From NCBI GenBank assembly GCA_012064385.1, contig QRDG01000026.1, positions 1 to 64,000 on the forward strand: a stretch of 64,000 nt of DNA, in the 5' to 3' direction. The position numbers and the translations under genes are program-made. Positions 33,384 to 43,625 of this stretch are shown piece after piece. Source of the stretch: Puccinellia tenuiflora. Its lineage: Eukaryota; Streptophyta; Magnoliopsida; Poales; Poaceae. The first letter of the stretch is position 1; each line of letters opens with the position of its first letter. The notes under the pieces were generated by a model. The model had not been told where the DNA came from. It did not search any database and saw nothing but the letters and a program-made list of their open reading frames with translations.

Positions 33384-33695
33384 GGGAGGCGATTGCCGCG
33401 GGAAACGGCGGGAGCTACGGTATATGGAGAAGGAAAAATGGAGGAAAGCGAAACAAAAATGGCGGGAATCATGTTGTCTCGCCGACAGGGCTGGCCCGCG
33501 CGGCGTTTCCCTTGCGCCGGCGCCCCCAGGCCGAACCCAGCGCGCTGGGTTCGGCCTGGGTACGCCGGATAACTTTTGGGCCAAATCCGGCGAAAAACGA
33601 GACCCTGGGGGCGCGACTGGGAGAAAAATCGCCCGCCGGCGTCCAAAAAACGGTCCTGGGGGGCTCTTGGGGGGGCGGCTGGAGTTGCGCTCTAA

Positions 33696-33945
33696 GACTA
33701 GCTAGGGCATGTGATCAGGTGTTCGTTTAATAAACAAAGTAGAAGTGGGTGATACATTACACATAATGCATTCTCAACTCAAATATCATTAAATTCAAAA
33801 AAAAAAACTCAGATATCATTGTGCCCGGATGTGCCAATTGATGCAGAGGCCGGGACATGTTCTTCTTTTCGAGAAAAAAATTCAAAGGACACTATACATA
33901 TAAATAGTAAGGTCAAGAAAAACAGGCCGGGGAGGAAACAAGATA
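33696..33945. other. Short intergenic spacer
   Basis: AT-rich sequence between the Harbinger element and the 3' end of the minus-strand gene. A poly-A run lies at 33800-33810. No gene or element is recognised. Confidence 0.4.
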
Positions 33946-34116
33946 TCAGCTCTCGATTGTGTAGCGCGGGAGATCGTCACATTTAAAGGTGACCCTAAGT
34001 ACACCGATCGGTATAACCCAAAGCATGCATGCAGCAAGTATCTTCACAATGAGTGGCGGCCCATCACAATGGAAGAGCCCAGCCGTAGACACGATTCCCC
34101 AAACGATCGCCAAACA
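33946..34116 (-). CDS. Last exon of a small putative membrane protein
   Basis: On the minus strand a strong 3' splice site (TTTTTTGTTTTTTGCAG, ending 34117) precedes a 56-residue open frame closing with TGA at 33946-33948. Two hydrophobic stretches are visible, LAIVWGIVSTAGLF and IVKILAACMLWVIPIGVL, followed by a polar tail CDDLPRYTIES. This suggests two membrane passes with a short terminal tail. It probably belongs with the ATG exon at 34902-35097, but the phases do not join directly (exon 1 leaves one base, this frame begins a codon). A middle exon or a wrong boundary is therefore implied. The protein family is not recognised. Confidence 0.4.
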   Translation of the reverse strand, partial: CLAIVWGIVSTAGLFHCDGPPLIVKILAACMLWVIPIGVLRVTFKCDDLPRYTIES

Positions 34117-34347
34117 CTGCAAAAAACAAAAAAAGTACGAGTAATCAACCATATGTTGTGGCCGGTGGGGAGCCATGATTCAGACATGAGGGGAGCGAAG
34201 ATGATAATGATATTACAGTAAGATTTTTTCTCTCGATGAAGTGCGTGTCATTTTTTAAGAAGAAAATTATGGATACAAATCAAGTCTCACCACTACATTA
34301 ATCTTAAAATATGGCGATATATATTGGGGCAATACAAAAGAAATAAA

Positions 34348-34915
34348 CAGTTTATATTTGCAAAGTTCATAAGACAATGTGATAATCATATTGACACAAA
34401 TAAACAGTTTATATTGGGGCAATGTCATTTTTTCTTCTAAAAAATGACACTTATGGACACAAACGATCACGAAACACTTTTTCCTTTCTGTTTTTTTTTT
34501 TCATTTTTTTATAATTATCCCTATTAATGGCTAAGTTTGAGAAAATATACGTTGGCAAATAATTAGGTTTGAAAACTATGCGCTCTAGTTGGATCCAGTT
34601 GAGTAGGCATCTTACCCTGGTTGTTTGCTAATTAGGTTGCAGTTTATATTTGCAAAGTTCATAAGACAATTTGATAATCATATTGAAGCTGACCTCCTTT
34701 ACAGAAGTGTCATTTTTTTTAGAAGAAAAGTATGGATACAAACGGTTTTCTTTTTAGTAATTAATTTGGCCGTTGTAATAGTGTCTCAATACTTATAATT
34801 ATCCCCATTGCTAAGTTTGAGAAAATATACGTTGACAAAATAATTAGGTTTCAAAAATATGCGCTCTAGTTCGATCGAGTTGAGTACGCATCTTATCTTA
34901 CCCTGGTTGTTTAGC
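34348..34915. repeat. Imperfect tandem duplication of about 285 bp
   Basis: 34348-34630 and 34640-34915 share, in order, CAGTTTATATTTGCAAAGTT, ATAATCATATTGA, TAATTATCCC, GAGAAAATATACGTTG, ATGCGCTCTAGTT and CTTACCCTGGTTGTTT. Both copies contain the candidate splice donor of the minus-strand gene (GGGTAAGAT). Small indels show the duplication is not recent. Confidence 0.75.
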
Positions 34916-35097
34916 TTCTCGCAGGGGCTATGCTTCCGCTGGGGGAGAGGCTCGATGACTGGGACTCCGATAGCCACCCAAGGCTCATGCTGTGCTGGCA
35001 TCTGCTGCGGTGGCAGGATGAGCGGGACACCGATCGCCACTCCGGCTTCAGACTCTTCTCGCGTCTGCCGCAACGCACCGTAGGCCGGTGGATCCAT
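34902..35097 (-). CDS. First exon of the putative membrane protein gene
   Basis: ATG at 35095-35097 on the minus strand opens a 65-codon frame beginning MDPPAYGALRQTREESEAG. It contains two related proline-rich segments (VAIGVPLILPPQQ and VAIGVPVIEPLPQ), and then a consensus donor CAGG|GTAAGA at 34901/34900. The repeated V-A-I-G-V-P motif looks like an internal 24-residue duplication. No signal peptide is evident. Together with the exon at 33946-34116 it would make a short protein with a cytosolic Pro-rich front and membrane-spanning rear. The gene model is incomplete. Confidence 0.4.
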
Positions 35098-35548
35098 CGG
35101 TACGTTTTGCTTGGGAATTAAGTCGGGATAGTCGACGTTTTTCCTGGGATCGGGGAACTTCTTATGTCTTTGAAAAACCGATCGGGAGAGACAAGTACGT
35201 ACTTGGCTACTTATAATGCGTGAGGCAGTAGTACGGAGTACGGACCCCGAACGGCGAACGCGTATTGTAGATCATCCCGTACGCAGATCGGAAACCTGAC
35301 CTACCGTTCGCCTCGTTTGATCCGGCCCAGTATGCACCACCACACTCTGCTAGATCTGCAACGACCATAGGCCTGCTCCAGTTGATGCATCTTGATTCCT
35401 ATCGTGTGATGATGGACGGATTATTGGATGGGGAATGGAGTTAAGGGATTATCCTCTTGTACCATTATCAGTATATCGATCAGTAGGGACAGGTTCTGAA
35501 CCATTAGGTCTGAACCATGCCTATCATGAGTCAATAGTTAGGTAGCTA

Positions 35549-35670
35549 CTCCCTCCGTCCAAAAATAAGTGTCTCAAATTTGCTCAAAAGTGGATGTATC
35601 TAGACATGTTTTATGTATAGATATATCTACTTTTTGTCAACTTGAGACACTTATTTTTAGACGGAGGGAG
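35549..35670. mobile_element. Stowaway-type MITE
   Basis: A 122-bp element with near-perfect inverted ends, CTCCCTCCGTCCAAAAATAA and TTATTTTTAGACGGAGGGAG, flanked by TA on both sides (35547-35548, 35671-35672). This is the hallmark of Mariner-related Stowaway MITEs, which often lie beside or within grass genes. It lies about 80 bases upstream of the coding exon at 35747. Confidence 0.9.
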
Positions 35671-35746
35671 TATTATTTTACATGTTTTCTCCAGCACGTT
35701 TCTGAGTTTTTCTTTGTGTTTATGCATTGCAGAATTTGCTTGTTGA

Positions 35747-36238
35747 CAAGCGCTCAGTGCTGTATTGCCTGTCAATGCCGGCTTCCTTGGGTCTGCGCTT
35801 CCAGCACTTCCTGCTACCCTTCCAAAGGATCTGCATGTGCTGATGGCATATATGCATGGAATAATTTTCTCATCAGCCTCTGTTGGGTTAGTGCTGAGTC
35901 TCCATGTGGTGAACCGCTTCGAATTGGAGGTCGCCCGTGTTCTGAGCAGGCTTAGCTTTGTGGGTCTGTCGATGCTCGTCGTCATGTATCTATACTACAC
36001 ACTGTCACCAGGTCAATTTGGCATGCTTGGAATTTGCTCAGCAATACTAGCTCTTGGTCATGGGTATGCTTGGATTAGGGTAAGTTCAGCACAACCGCCT
36101 CGAAAGAAAATTTTCATCTACATGTGTGCACTAAGTACTGAAATCCTGTGAACTTCTTTGGTACAGAGCTGCTGCACCAGGGTGGACGATCCTTCCTTCC
36201 TGCCAGAGCAGGCACAATCTGCGCACTACAGCGAGTGA
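35747..36238 (+). CDS. Small multi-pass membrane protein, 3' exons
   Basis: Two exons with canonical borders: an open frame from 35747 to 36079 (donor AGG|GTAAGT) and 36167-36238 (acceptor TTTGGTACAG), ending in TGA 36236-36238. The first in-frame ATG is 35843, but the frame upstream (VNAGFLGSALPALPATLPKD) looks coding, and an acceptor CGCTCAG lies at 35751-35757, so earlier exons may exist. Three hydrophobic helices are visible: FSSASVGLVLSLHVV, LSFVGLSMLVVMYLYYT and FGMLGICSAILALGHGYAW. The second exon adds a polar tail SCCTRVDDPSFLPEQAQSAH. The family is not recognised; a membrane location is inferred from the helices only. It is divergent to the gene at 33946-35097. Confidence 0.5.
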
Positions 36239-38340
36239 GGATACCTTCAGCGGAATTGATGACCTTTCTCTCCTATCCTATAAGGAGCAGCCGGAATGTG
36301 ATGTTAACCGAGGCTTCTCTCTTTCTTTACCCTTGTGTTTGGTGAGAAATGTGTTTCATAGCTGGTTTCACACTTGGGGCTTAGGATTTTCTCTCTAGAT
36401 AATTGCAGAACAGAAACAATTATACATCAGTTGTGACCTGAATGCAAGTGCAGTCTGTCGAGTAGGGAACTTCAGCAAATCTCTAGCAATTCTTTTGTTC
36501 TGTATACTGCTGGATTACAAACTGTAATTCCACGTGAAGGGTCCTGTTTGGAACCTAAAGGATTTTTCTGACTAGGATTACATAATAGAATATTCATTCT
36601 TTGTGACCTGACTGCAAGTGCAGTTTATCAAATAGTAAGTTTGAGCAAACTCTAGCATTTCTCTGGCTCAGTGACTCTTGTGTTGTGCTGGATCACAAAT
36701 TGTAAATATGTAGCTCATGTTAAACTTGGAAGCTGAAGAACTATTTTTTTATCATTACAAATGCAGTTACAATGTTCTTATGACCAGACTGCACGTGCTG
36801 TCCATCAAATAGGGAGAATGAACTGACTGAAACATACCAGTAGCTCACATTGCCAGGGTAAGTTGAACCAAGTAGGAGCTGATGTGTAGCTTTTTTTTTT
36901 TTTTTTTGAACCGAACCCCTTTTGCTGTAGGATTTTAAGCTGAAACCTCTGAACGGATTTGCCTCAAATGGTTCTTGAAAACATAACTTGTAGAAAAGTG
37001 GTGATTGATCAGAACAAGTAACTGGATTGAGTTTCATGGTACTTGACTCATGAGACTGGTATAGATATCATTGTGCTATTTATTTTTTTCTCAACCTCTT
37101 TGATTTAATATAATTTTTGAATAGCTAGAAACAACATACCATGGCATTGTATGCATCCTGTAAATATAGAAAATCGTCCAAATAACATACCTTCATAAAA
37201 TTTCCGAAATAATACCTACTTTTTTCAGGTTTTCTGTTTAGAATTTCTGATCATTTTGCTGGTTTTTTGTGAACTTCCAGATACGATTTTTTTTTTCTGA
37301 TTTTTTTGCCCTAGATGTTTTCTCTGATTTTTCTGAAATGTCATCTTTTTTGCTTAATTTTTTCCATTTTCTGAGACATCTTAGTTTTCTTGGAAATTTT
37401 ATTTTGTTTTTCCTTGAAATTGTGACTATGCTAACTTGACTATTTGTTTCACACGACACTGCGTTCACAAAAACAGACTCCTGTTTGGGTAGATTGAAGT
37501 AAAGTAACTTTGAGAGTCTTTTTAAGGAGTATTTTTTAGAGCCAAGAGTTTAGAGTTGTCGGTTTACCAGTGTTATGTTTAAGATTTAAATTCTAATTGC
37601 GGATCATAGTTTGGAAAGGGAGTGTGCGCTTATCGCTAATCTGGAATCGGGGCCACATCATCTGCATTGATCTAATCTGTTTGTTCAATGTGGACTGAAA
37701 AATGTGTACCGCTGGGCTTGATGTAGCCTACCCTTTCAAACCATGGACACATTGACTCTGCTGCAAATCACATCTGAGATGTCACAAATAAATTATTTTT
37801 GGAAATCGCAAGAGGCCTACTTTTCCTGTAGAAGTCCCACACACGCACCAGGACATTGTTGTTCACATACTCTCCTGAGAAACATTATGTAACTTCTTGT
37901 TGATGCTATGGCGTGCGACCGGTTGTGGCGCTGGTAGTTCCTATCTATATCTATCGAAACACGTTATTTGATATTCACGGGATGAATAGTTATTCTACTA
38001 CATATTTTTTACGTCAAGTTAATTTTTGTCTTATCTCCGAATTAAAGAAGAAAGTAAAAATAAAATAGAAATAAGATATTTTTTTTGTTTACGTGAGCTT
38101 ACAAAATTGAGGTAAACTACACATTTCTTTTGTGGATTTTATGCTGTTATGCCTCATATATTGTGATTTATGGCTTGATTTTGTTGTTGAGGCTCAATAT
38201 AAACGTAATTATTTTTATACCAAACATAATCTTAAATGTAAAAACATAAGAAAATTCTGGGTGTAAAATGACATACAATGCATCCTAGGTGATGAATAAC
38301 ATGTCAGGTGCTGAATAGCATGCCTACCTATCTTTATACA
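36239..38340. other. Intergenic region with a diverged triple repeat
   Basis: AT-rich, no gene seen. TTGTGACCTGAATGCAAGTG-like units begin at 36431, 36601 and (weaker) 36777, with a period of about 170 bases. Poly-T runs occur at 36891-36907 and 37289-37298. The ORF at 37238-37468 (minus) is low-complexity Lys/Ser and not credible. Confidence 0.5.
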
Positions 38341-39240
38341 TACTAGATGACCCGTTGCGCCACTGGCGCAAATGCCGGAGTCGAGGTTGTATGTAAGTTT
38401 TATGTGTTATATATATATGTTGTTGTATGTTTATGAGATTTCTGCAACTTTCGTGACACTACCATCAATACCTACCTAAGGGGCTCGCATCTGCCGAAGG
38501 TGGCCATGAGATCACGACCCGAGATGACGAAGGTGAGGCGACGGCGGACAAAGCACGGGACCACGACCGAGGTGGAACTCGTGGCCGCACTGCAGCCTCG
38601 TCGTGGACCTATCCTCGCCGACGGCGACGATGGCATCGAGGAAGATCGAGCACGACACGACCGCCTTCTCCTCCTTCCCGGCCGCTCCATACTCCACCTT
38701 GATGGGCTCCGCCCTGGCTCCATCCCCTCCGTCCTCCCCTCCACCAACCAGTTCTTAGCTGGATCCCACCAAATCCCCGGCGATTGAGAGCTCGAAACAA
38801 CAGGCCCGACGAGGCCGATGCAGTCCCCGCGTCGGAATCGACACCCCGCGCCTCAGAGATTGCACGCGCACGCTCCTCGAGTGCTGACGGCAAGGAGGAT
38901 GGCTGCGGCCTGGCAACAGCGGACGCGGCAGCGGCGGGGACATCGAGGAGGATGGCGACGGCCTGGCATCGATGGACGCGGGCAGCAGCGATCGCAACTA
39001 ACATTGGTGTGGGGCGGCTTGATCGCTAACATTGGCGTGGGGCGGCTTGATCGCTAACATTGGCGTGGGGCGGCTTGATCGCTAACATTGGCGTGGGGCG
39101 GCCTGGCAGCGGCAGACGCGGGCGGCGTGGGTCGCAGCTGACGGTGGTGTGGGGCCTCTTGGCAGCGACGGATGCTGGCAGCTCGATGGCAGTCAACGGG
39201 GGCGTGCTACGGCAAAGGAGATAGTCCTGAGGATAAGAAA
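38341..39240. other. GC-rich unclassified block opening with a palindrome
   Basis: Begins ACTAGATGACCCGTTGCGCC. A 17-base palindrome TTGCGCCACTGGCGCAA is at 38355-38371. The GC-rich part (38470-39230) gives overlapping Arg/Ala-rich ORFs on both strands with no domain. It may be a captured gene fragment or a transposon interior; the other end was not found. Confidence 0.4.
39000..39104 (+). repeat. 28-bp tandem repeat, 3.7 copies
   Basis: Units AACATTGGCGTGGGGCGGCT + TGATCGCT start at 39000, 39028 and 39056. A partial fourth runs from 39084 to about 39104. The first unit differs by one base (TGTGG). Confidence 0.9.
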
Positions 39241-40940
39241 GAGAGAGAAAAGGAAAAAGAGAAAAGAAAGAAAGGAAAAATAAAAAAATAAAAAGGAAAA
39301 GATGTATGTTAACCGATTAAAACGGCTAACGAGACGTCGGGTGGGGAGAAACGTCTACCTTGCCACGTGGACCTGGCAATGCAGCCTACCGGCCAGAAAA
39401 CTAATTAAAACAGCTAAAACGTGGGATGAGTACTATCTATCAACAACCATCCCCAATGTTGATAGTTTTAGTTTCGTGTCAATGATGTAAATGTGGTAGT
39501 TCCTTGTCATTTGTAACTCTAGCATGTCATGCAAACATAATACTCTCATTCACTCTTACCCCTACGTCCCTACCTGCTTATTTCCCTCGTCTTCAACTCC
39601 CATACTTGCTCTTTACCATGACGGCATGACCGTGTTGGAAGTGCAACCGAAAAAAATAAACCTTTGTTGTACCTCTGGTAGAAGGAAGAATGCATGCTAC
39701 AAATTCTAAGGCCCACCTTTTAAAGAGTTATAAAGTATTTCTGACCGGATGGGATAGCTCTCTGGTCGACAAAACCACAGTGGAGTGTGAGTTGAGCAGT
39801 CATCATTTAACTAAACCATAAACATAACAAAGGAGTGGAAGAAGAAAAAAGAAGGCTGGTTCAACTGCCAAACTCAGAAACAGCTAGCGAAAAGTTTCTG
39901 ACTGAAGACAATGGTGATTCGAAACCAACCTCCATGTTCTCATTCTTGGCCAAGAGATTACATCGAGTTTGACAGTTCTACCAAGGGTTATTTCCACACT
40001 AAAACTGCCATATATAGCAGTCGTCAGTCGACAAATGAAAACTAAAGGCACTACCCCTGCAAGCCCAAGTTCACATTTTCTCCACTTTCAATTGACCATC
40101 CGCACCCCGGTGTTGCATTTGTGCCGATGCATCATTCACAATAGGTATTGCAAGCAATTTCTTGCAAAACAATTCCAGCAAGAGCACTTCTGGTCGTTTA
40201 GCCTTGCTTCTATACCTGCGCTAGCAAAATAGCACCATGTTTCAGCGCTAATGCTCTGGAAACTCTACCTACCAGCTCAGAGAAAATGTTGACATTACAG
40301 GATGCATGATTTTTTCCTCTACCCATGTCCTATCTGTAAGTACTAAGTATACTATGTTTATTTATACTAATGTCTTCCCAAAGCAGTTGTTTACTTTTCT
40401 GTAAGGGTGATGATTAGTTCCGTAGTCGCCTCAACAAAAGTGTTATGTTCTAATTCAAGTTTGAAATGAGTCGATGATTACCTTTTAACTTGAACAAAGT
40501 CTCATTTGCTTAGAATAGTGGATAATATAAGAATTGGGTAGACCTGCCGTGAGTCCGCGACTTAGAGCCTGCAGCAAAGTAAAGAATCGGGTAGGACTGC
40601 AACTAAGCAATCTATTTCCTCCCTAGCATCCATTCGAACAACAATTGTGGTAAATAATATCTTATTATTTGTATTTCTGAGCTACTTAGTAAAATAGTTT
40701 CAAATATGCATTCAAGATCTATAGATGTACCATTTTTGTTACAAAAGTATCACTTATTGAATTTTAAAAAAACATTTAAAAAGCTACGACCCTGTACTGA
40801 AAATGAATTTAAAAAAACATTTACTCAATGGTAGGGCTAGTAAAAAATGCTTACACCCCGAAACCACAGTACCTTAATTTCAATGACTAACTACCAGCCG
40901 AAAAGGAACATATACAACTGTCGTAAATTCATCACCAGAC
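39241..40940. other. Intergenic sequence, no gene seen
   Basis: A purine-rich A/G tract at 39235-39300 is followed by ordinary sequence. Short ORFs lack motifs and splice context. It may include the 3' side of the degenerate minus-strand fragments further right. Confidence 0.35.
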
Positions 40941-41079
40941 TGACCAGATCAGAGAGACGGGAGATATGAAACTGTCATGCGACAGACCTTCACTGGATTC
41001 AAGAATATACAGCACACTTGGGAGACAGTTATGTTGAATAAAAATACATGAGGGGAGGATCTATGACTCACCATGCGAA

Positions 41080-41140
41080 AAATGATCTTATTGGCAATGG
41101 ATGCGGCTCCATGTCCAAACTGATATGTAATCTGCAATCG
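41080..41140 (-). pseudogene. Exon-like fragment of unknown gene
   Basis: On the minus strand an acceptor (CGATTGCAG) is followed by a 60-base open segment, ITYQFGHGAASIANKIIFRM, and a donor ATG|GTGAGT. It looks like a short internal exon but I cannot assign it. A second exon-like piece (TLFLTGDAQDVQVVVDSLGI) lies near 41548-41610 with acceptor TTGTTGCAAG and donor CTG|GTACTT. Confidence 0.3.
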
Positions 41141-42529
41141 CTTCATATAATAGGTTTTAGATAACAAAATATATCATCTGACATACTCATGCCCACGTCG
41201 ACAAGGCTGCAAGGTACCTCCACGCCTTCATGCTGCTAGCCTACCCGACCTTGCCATTTAAACAGAATCAAAATTAGACAACAACGATGCTCTACTTTTC
41301 GAACAAACAAAGCTAGTTGTAACCATAAGAACCGCAGATTACATATGCACCGGAAGCTAGTTGTGTGCTATTTTTTGGTGTAAAGCACTATGAACAACCA
41401 TTGTTTTAACACCCTCCCATCCATTTATGTTCATGTTGAAAAAGCTCATTTTTCAGTTATAATTAATAATATGGAGTGTGTATCATAATTCATAAAAGGG
41501 GAAGCACACTATCTTCGGTTAGTTCAAAAACCGAGTTCCTAAGTACCAGATGCCAAGAGAGTCAACAACAACCTGCACATCCTGGGCATCTCCAGTGAGG
41601 AATAAGGTCTTGCAACAAACAAAAATTGGGGAGAAAATGCATCCTATTACAGGTAATGTGTTGAAGCCAAATAAACATTATATAAGCATCCTTTACGATC
41701 TATGCGAAACAAATCATTGGCCAAATAGCATCTCGGACCATTTAACAACAATGGAAAATGAAGTGATTCATGCACAAAAAAGAATCATCTGAACCGAGCC
41801 ACATGCTCAAGTAACCATCTATCTGCAATTTCCATGGCATTCTTTATAAGTTTTGGACTATATGTCTCATGTCAACATGGAAATCATATGCAACTCAACT
41901 ATCATAAACTACCAGCCTACCATAGCTGCATCAGAAGCATCCTTAAAATGTTGGATAACAAAGGTAAAACAACATATTCACTGCTTTATCATCTAGAAGG
42001 AAGCCATACAATATATTTGATGCAGTAATGCAAAACCAAGATAAGTCGACTTCAGAAGAAAATAAAGCTACAAATTTTAAAATCACACAAGAATGACTGA
42101 GGAGCAGAGCTGAGAATGTTCACGTTAAAATGAAGAGAGCAGTCGTTATGCGCAATATCACACAACCTATAGAAAATTAAAATTGCAATGAAAATAAGGA
42201 GGGGGAGGTAGTAGCTCGACCTACACAGTGTGGATGCAGCAAAAACACCGATTTTTCATCATGGAGAAAAGGAGATACCAAGCCCAATCTCATCATAATC
42301 TTCTCCGGAGTAATATTTCTCAAACCTTGATGGATGGCTCGACGTCCGGCACTGCTGCAACAAACATTTTGCTTGTGTTTAAACGAATAAGAGCAAGGAA
42401 CATACATAATTGAATGGAAAGACAGGAGGCTCTCATATGAGAAGATTTTCGTATACCCGTGAGAAAAATCTGATCAAGTACAAATATGCAACACAAAAAC
42501 TTACTGGACAGATTTCTTCAAGATATATC

Positions 42530-42605
42530 TGCAGCTTGACGATGTGCTTCTTTCCTTGTACTACCAATGCCTTCACCTATTTTTTTCTCCAACTATCCAA
42601 ACCTG
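42530..42605 (-). pseudogene. Double-stranded-RNA-binding exon fragment (CPL type)
   Basis: Minus-strand translation gives KKIGEGIGSTRKEAHRQAAD followed by IS and a TGA. The end of a dsRNA-binding motif typically reads G-x-G-x-S/T-K/R-K-E-A-x2-x-A-A. KIGEGIG plus this pattern is closest to the motif in plant RNA polymerase II CTD phosphatase-like CPL1/CPL2 proteins. There is an in-frame TAG just upstream and a TGA within the motif, and a donor GTAAGT follows. No phosphatase domain is nearby. This is a broken gene fragment. Confidence 0.45.
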
Positions 42606-43436
42606 AGATAGGCAAGACAGATAAGGACATAATTAGCATAATAAACTGAGTGGAAACTTGGCGCCATGCCTACAATATGGAGTACTAAATAAGTAGATAC
42701 AGGCAAACATGGACTCAACCCACAATATTGCTTTTGAAGATAGACCTACTGAAATATTAATTCAGCCAATGATCCAAACAAAAGAAAGTGGAACTTGGCG
42801 CCATGCCTATCAATATGGCAACCTGATAGGTGGAGAGAACTATTATCCTAATTTATAGAAAACACAAAATCAATTCTCCAGATACCTGAAACTCACAAAT
42901 AGGACTAATCAATTAATCTGCAGACCATATAGACCAAACAGTGCAGCAATTCTCCAGATACTTGAAACTTACAAGCATGGAAGTCACAGCAGCAGGAAGA
43001 GGTCTAAGGTTGACCAGTGCCCACAAAACAAAGGAAGTACAATAAGCTTGAACAAAACATGAGGCCTTAGCTGAAGAACCAATCAGTTCATCCATCATGC
43101 ATGAAAAGTAACCACGATGCTAGATCTTTAAATAACTCATTATATGCTGCTGGGGCATGAAAATCATACCACATGGAGCTGGTTGTCAACTAAGCTGAAA
43201 ATGAAATGTTGAATAATCACAAAAGCATGAAGAGTAGGGATAAACCTATAAACAAATCGATGGAAAAACCTTTATTTATGAAGCATGTGCATCACACAAA
43301 CATAAATCAATTTCTGAACGCATATATTGAAATGGACAATATAGGAAAGCATCCAAGTAAGAAGAACATATTTCTGAACCTGTAAATGGAGACGAAGATG
43401 AGAGCTAGGGAGACACAGTGAGAGAGTTGGCACCTT

Positions 43437-43625
43437 TTTGTCAGCCCCATTGACCATGGACAGAGCGGCACCTGCAGTAATAACACGGCATGGTCAAATA
43501 CTCAAATATGAAACAGGCGCAAAACATGAGCAAATGAACGGATGAAACTGAGAAGCCAATCGATTGGAAGCTCACCTCGACCATGATCGAATGTTGCAGC
43601 GTCCAGCTTAGGGTTCCTCTCTGCA
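43437..43625 (-). pseudogene. Two exon-like fragments of unknown gene
   Basis: On the minus strand, acceptor TTTGTTGCAG is followed by an open stretch reading RNPKLDAATFDHGR and donor GAG|GTGAGC (about 43577). Acceptor TTACTGCAG then opens GAALSMVNGADKK with donor AAG|GTGCCA (about 43437). The phases join cleanly (G + GT). The product is not recognised. Confidence 0.3.

Larger units (their letters stand above)
31369..33692 (-). mobile_element. PIF/Harbinger-type transposon with ORF1-like gene, interrupted
   Basis: The terminal inverted repeats are GAGCAACTCCAACCG (31369-31383) and, at the right, CGGCTGGAGTTGCGCTC (to 33692). Both sides are flanked by TAA. Inside, on the minus strand, is a coding sequence split by a Copia-type LTR (from 32265) and an assembly gap (32652-33284). 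Only an ORF1-like gene is seen, with no transposase, so the element is either non-autonomous or its transposase lies in the unseen part. Confidence 0.7.

Noticed and set aside
32412..33705. Long open frames of 240-390 residues across the N block
   Set aside because: They consist mostly of unknown residues; the gap has no stops by definition. Only the flanking parts were used.
37238..37468. 76-residue Lys/Ser-rich minus-strand frame
   Set aside because: Low-complexity translation of a T-rich stretch, with no context for a gene.
38472..39057. Several overlapping open frames in the GC-rich block
   Set aside because: They cross a 28-bp repeat that would shift the frame, occur on both strands, and have no recognisable domain.
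38341..39240. A complete Pack-MULE or Helitron at this block
   Set aside because: Only one candidate edge (ACTAGATGACCCG plus palindrome) could be seen. No matching second end or target duplication was found, so no element is claimed.
42530..42605. Alternative open frame reading ALVVQGKKHIVKLQIYLEEI
   Set aside because: It is open, but the other frame gives a clear dsRNA-binding signature (KIGEGIGSTRKEAHRQAAD), so the open frame is taken as chance.
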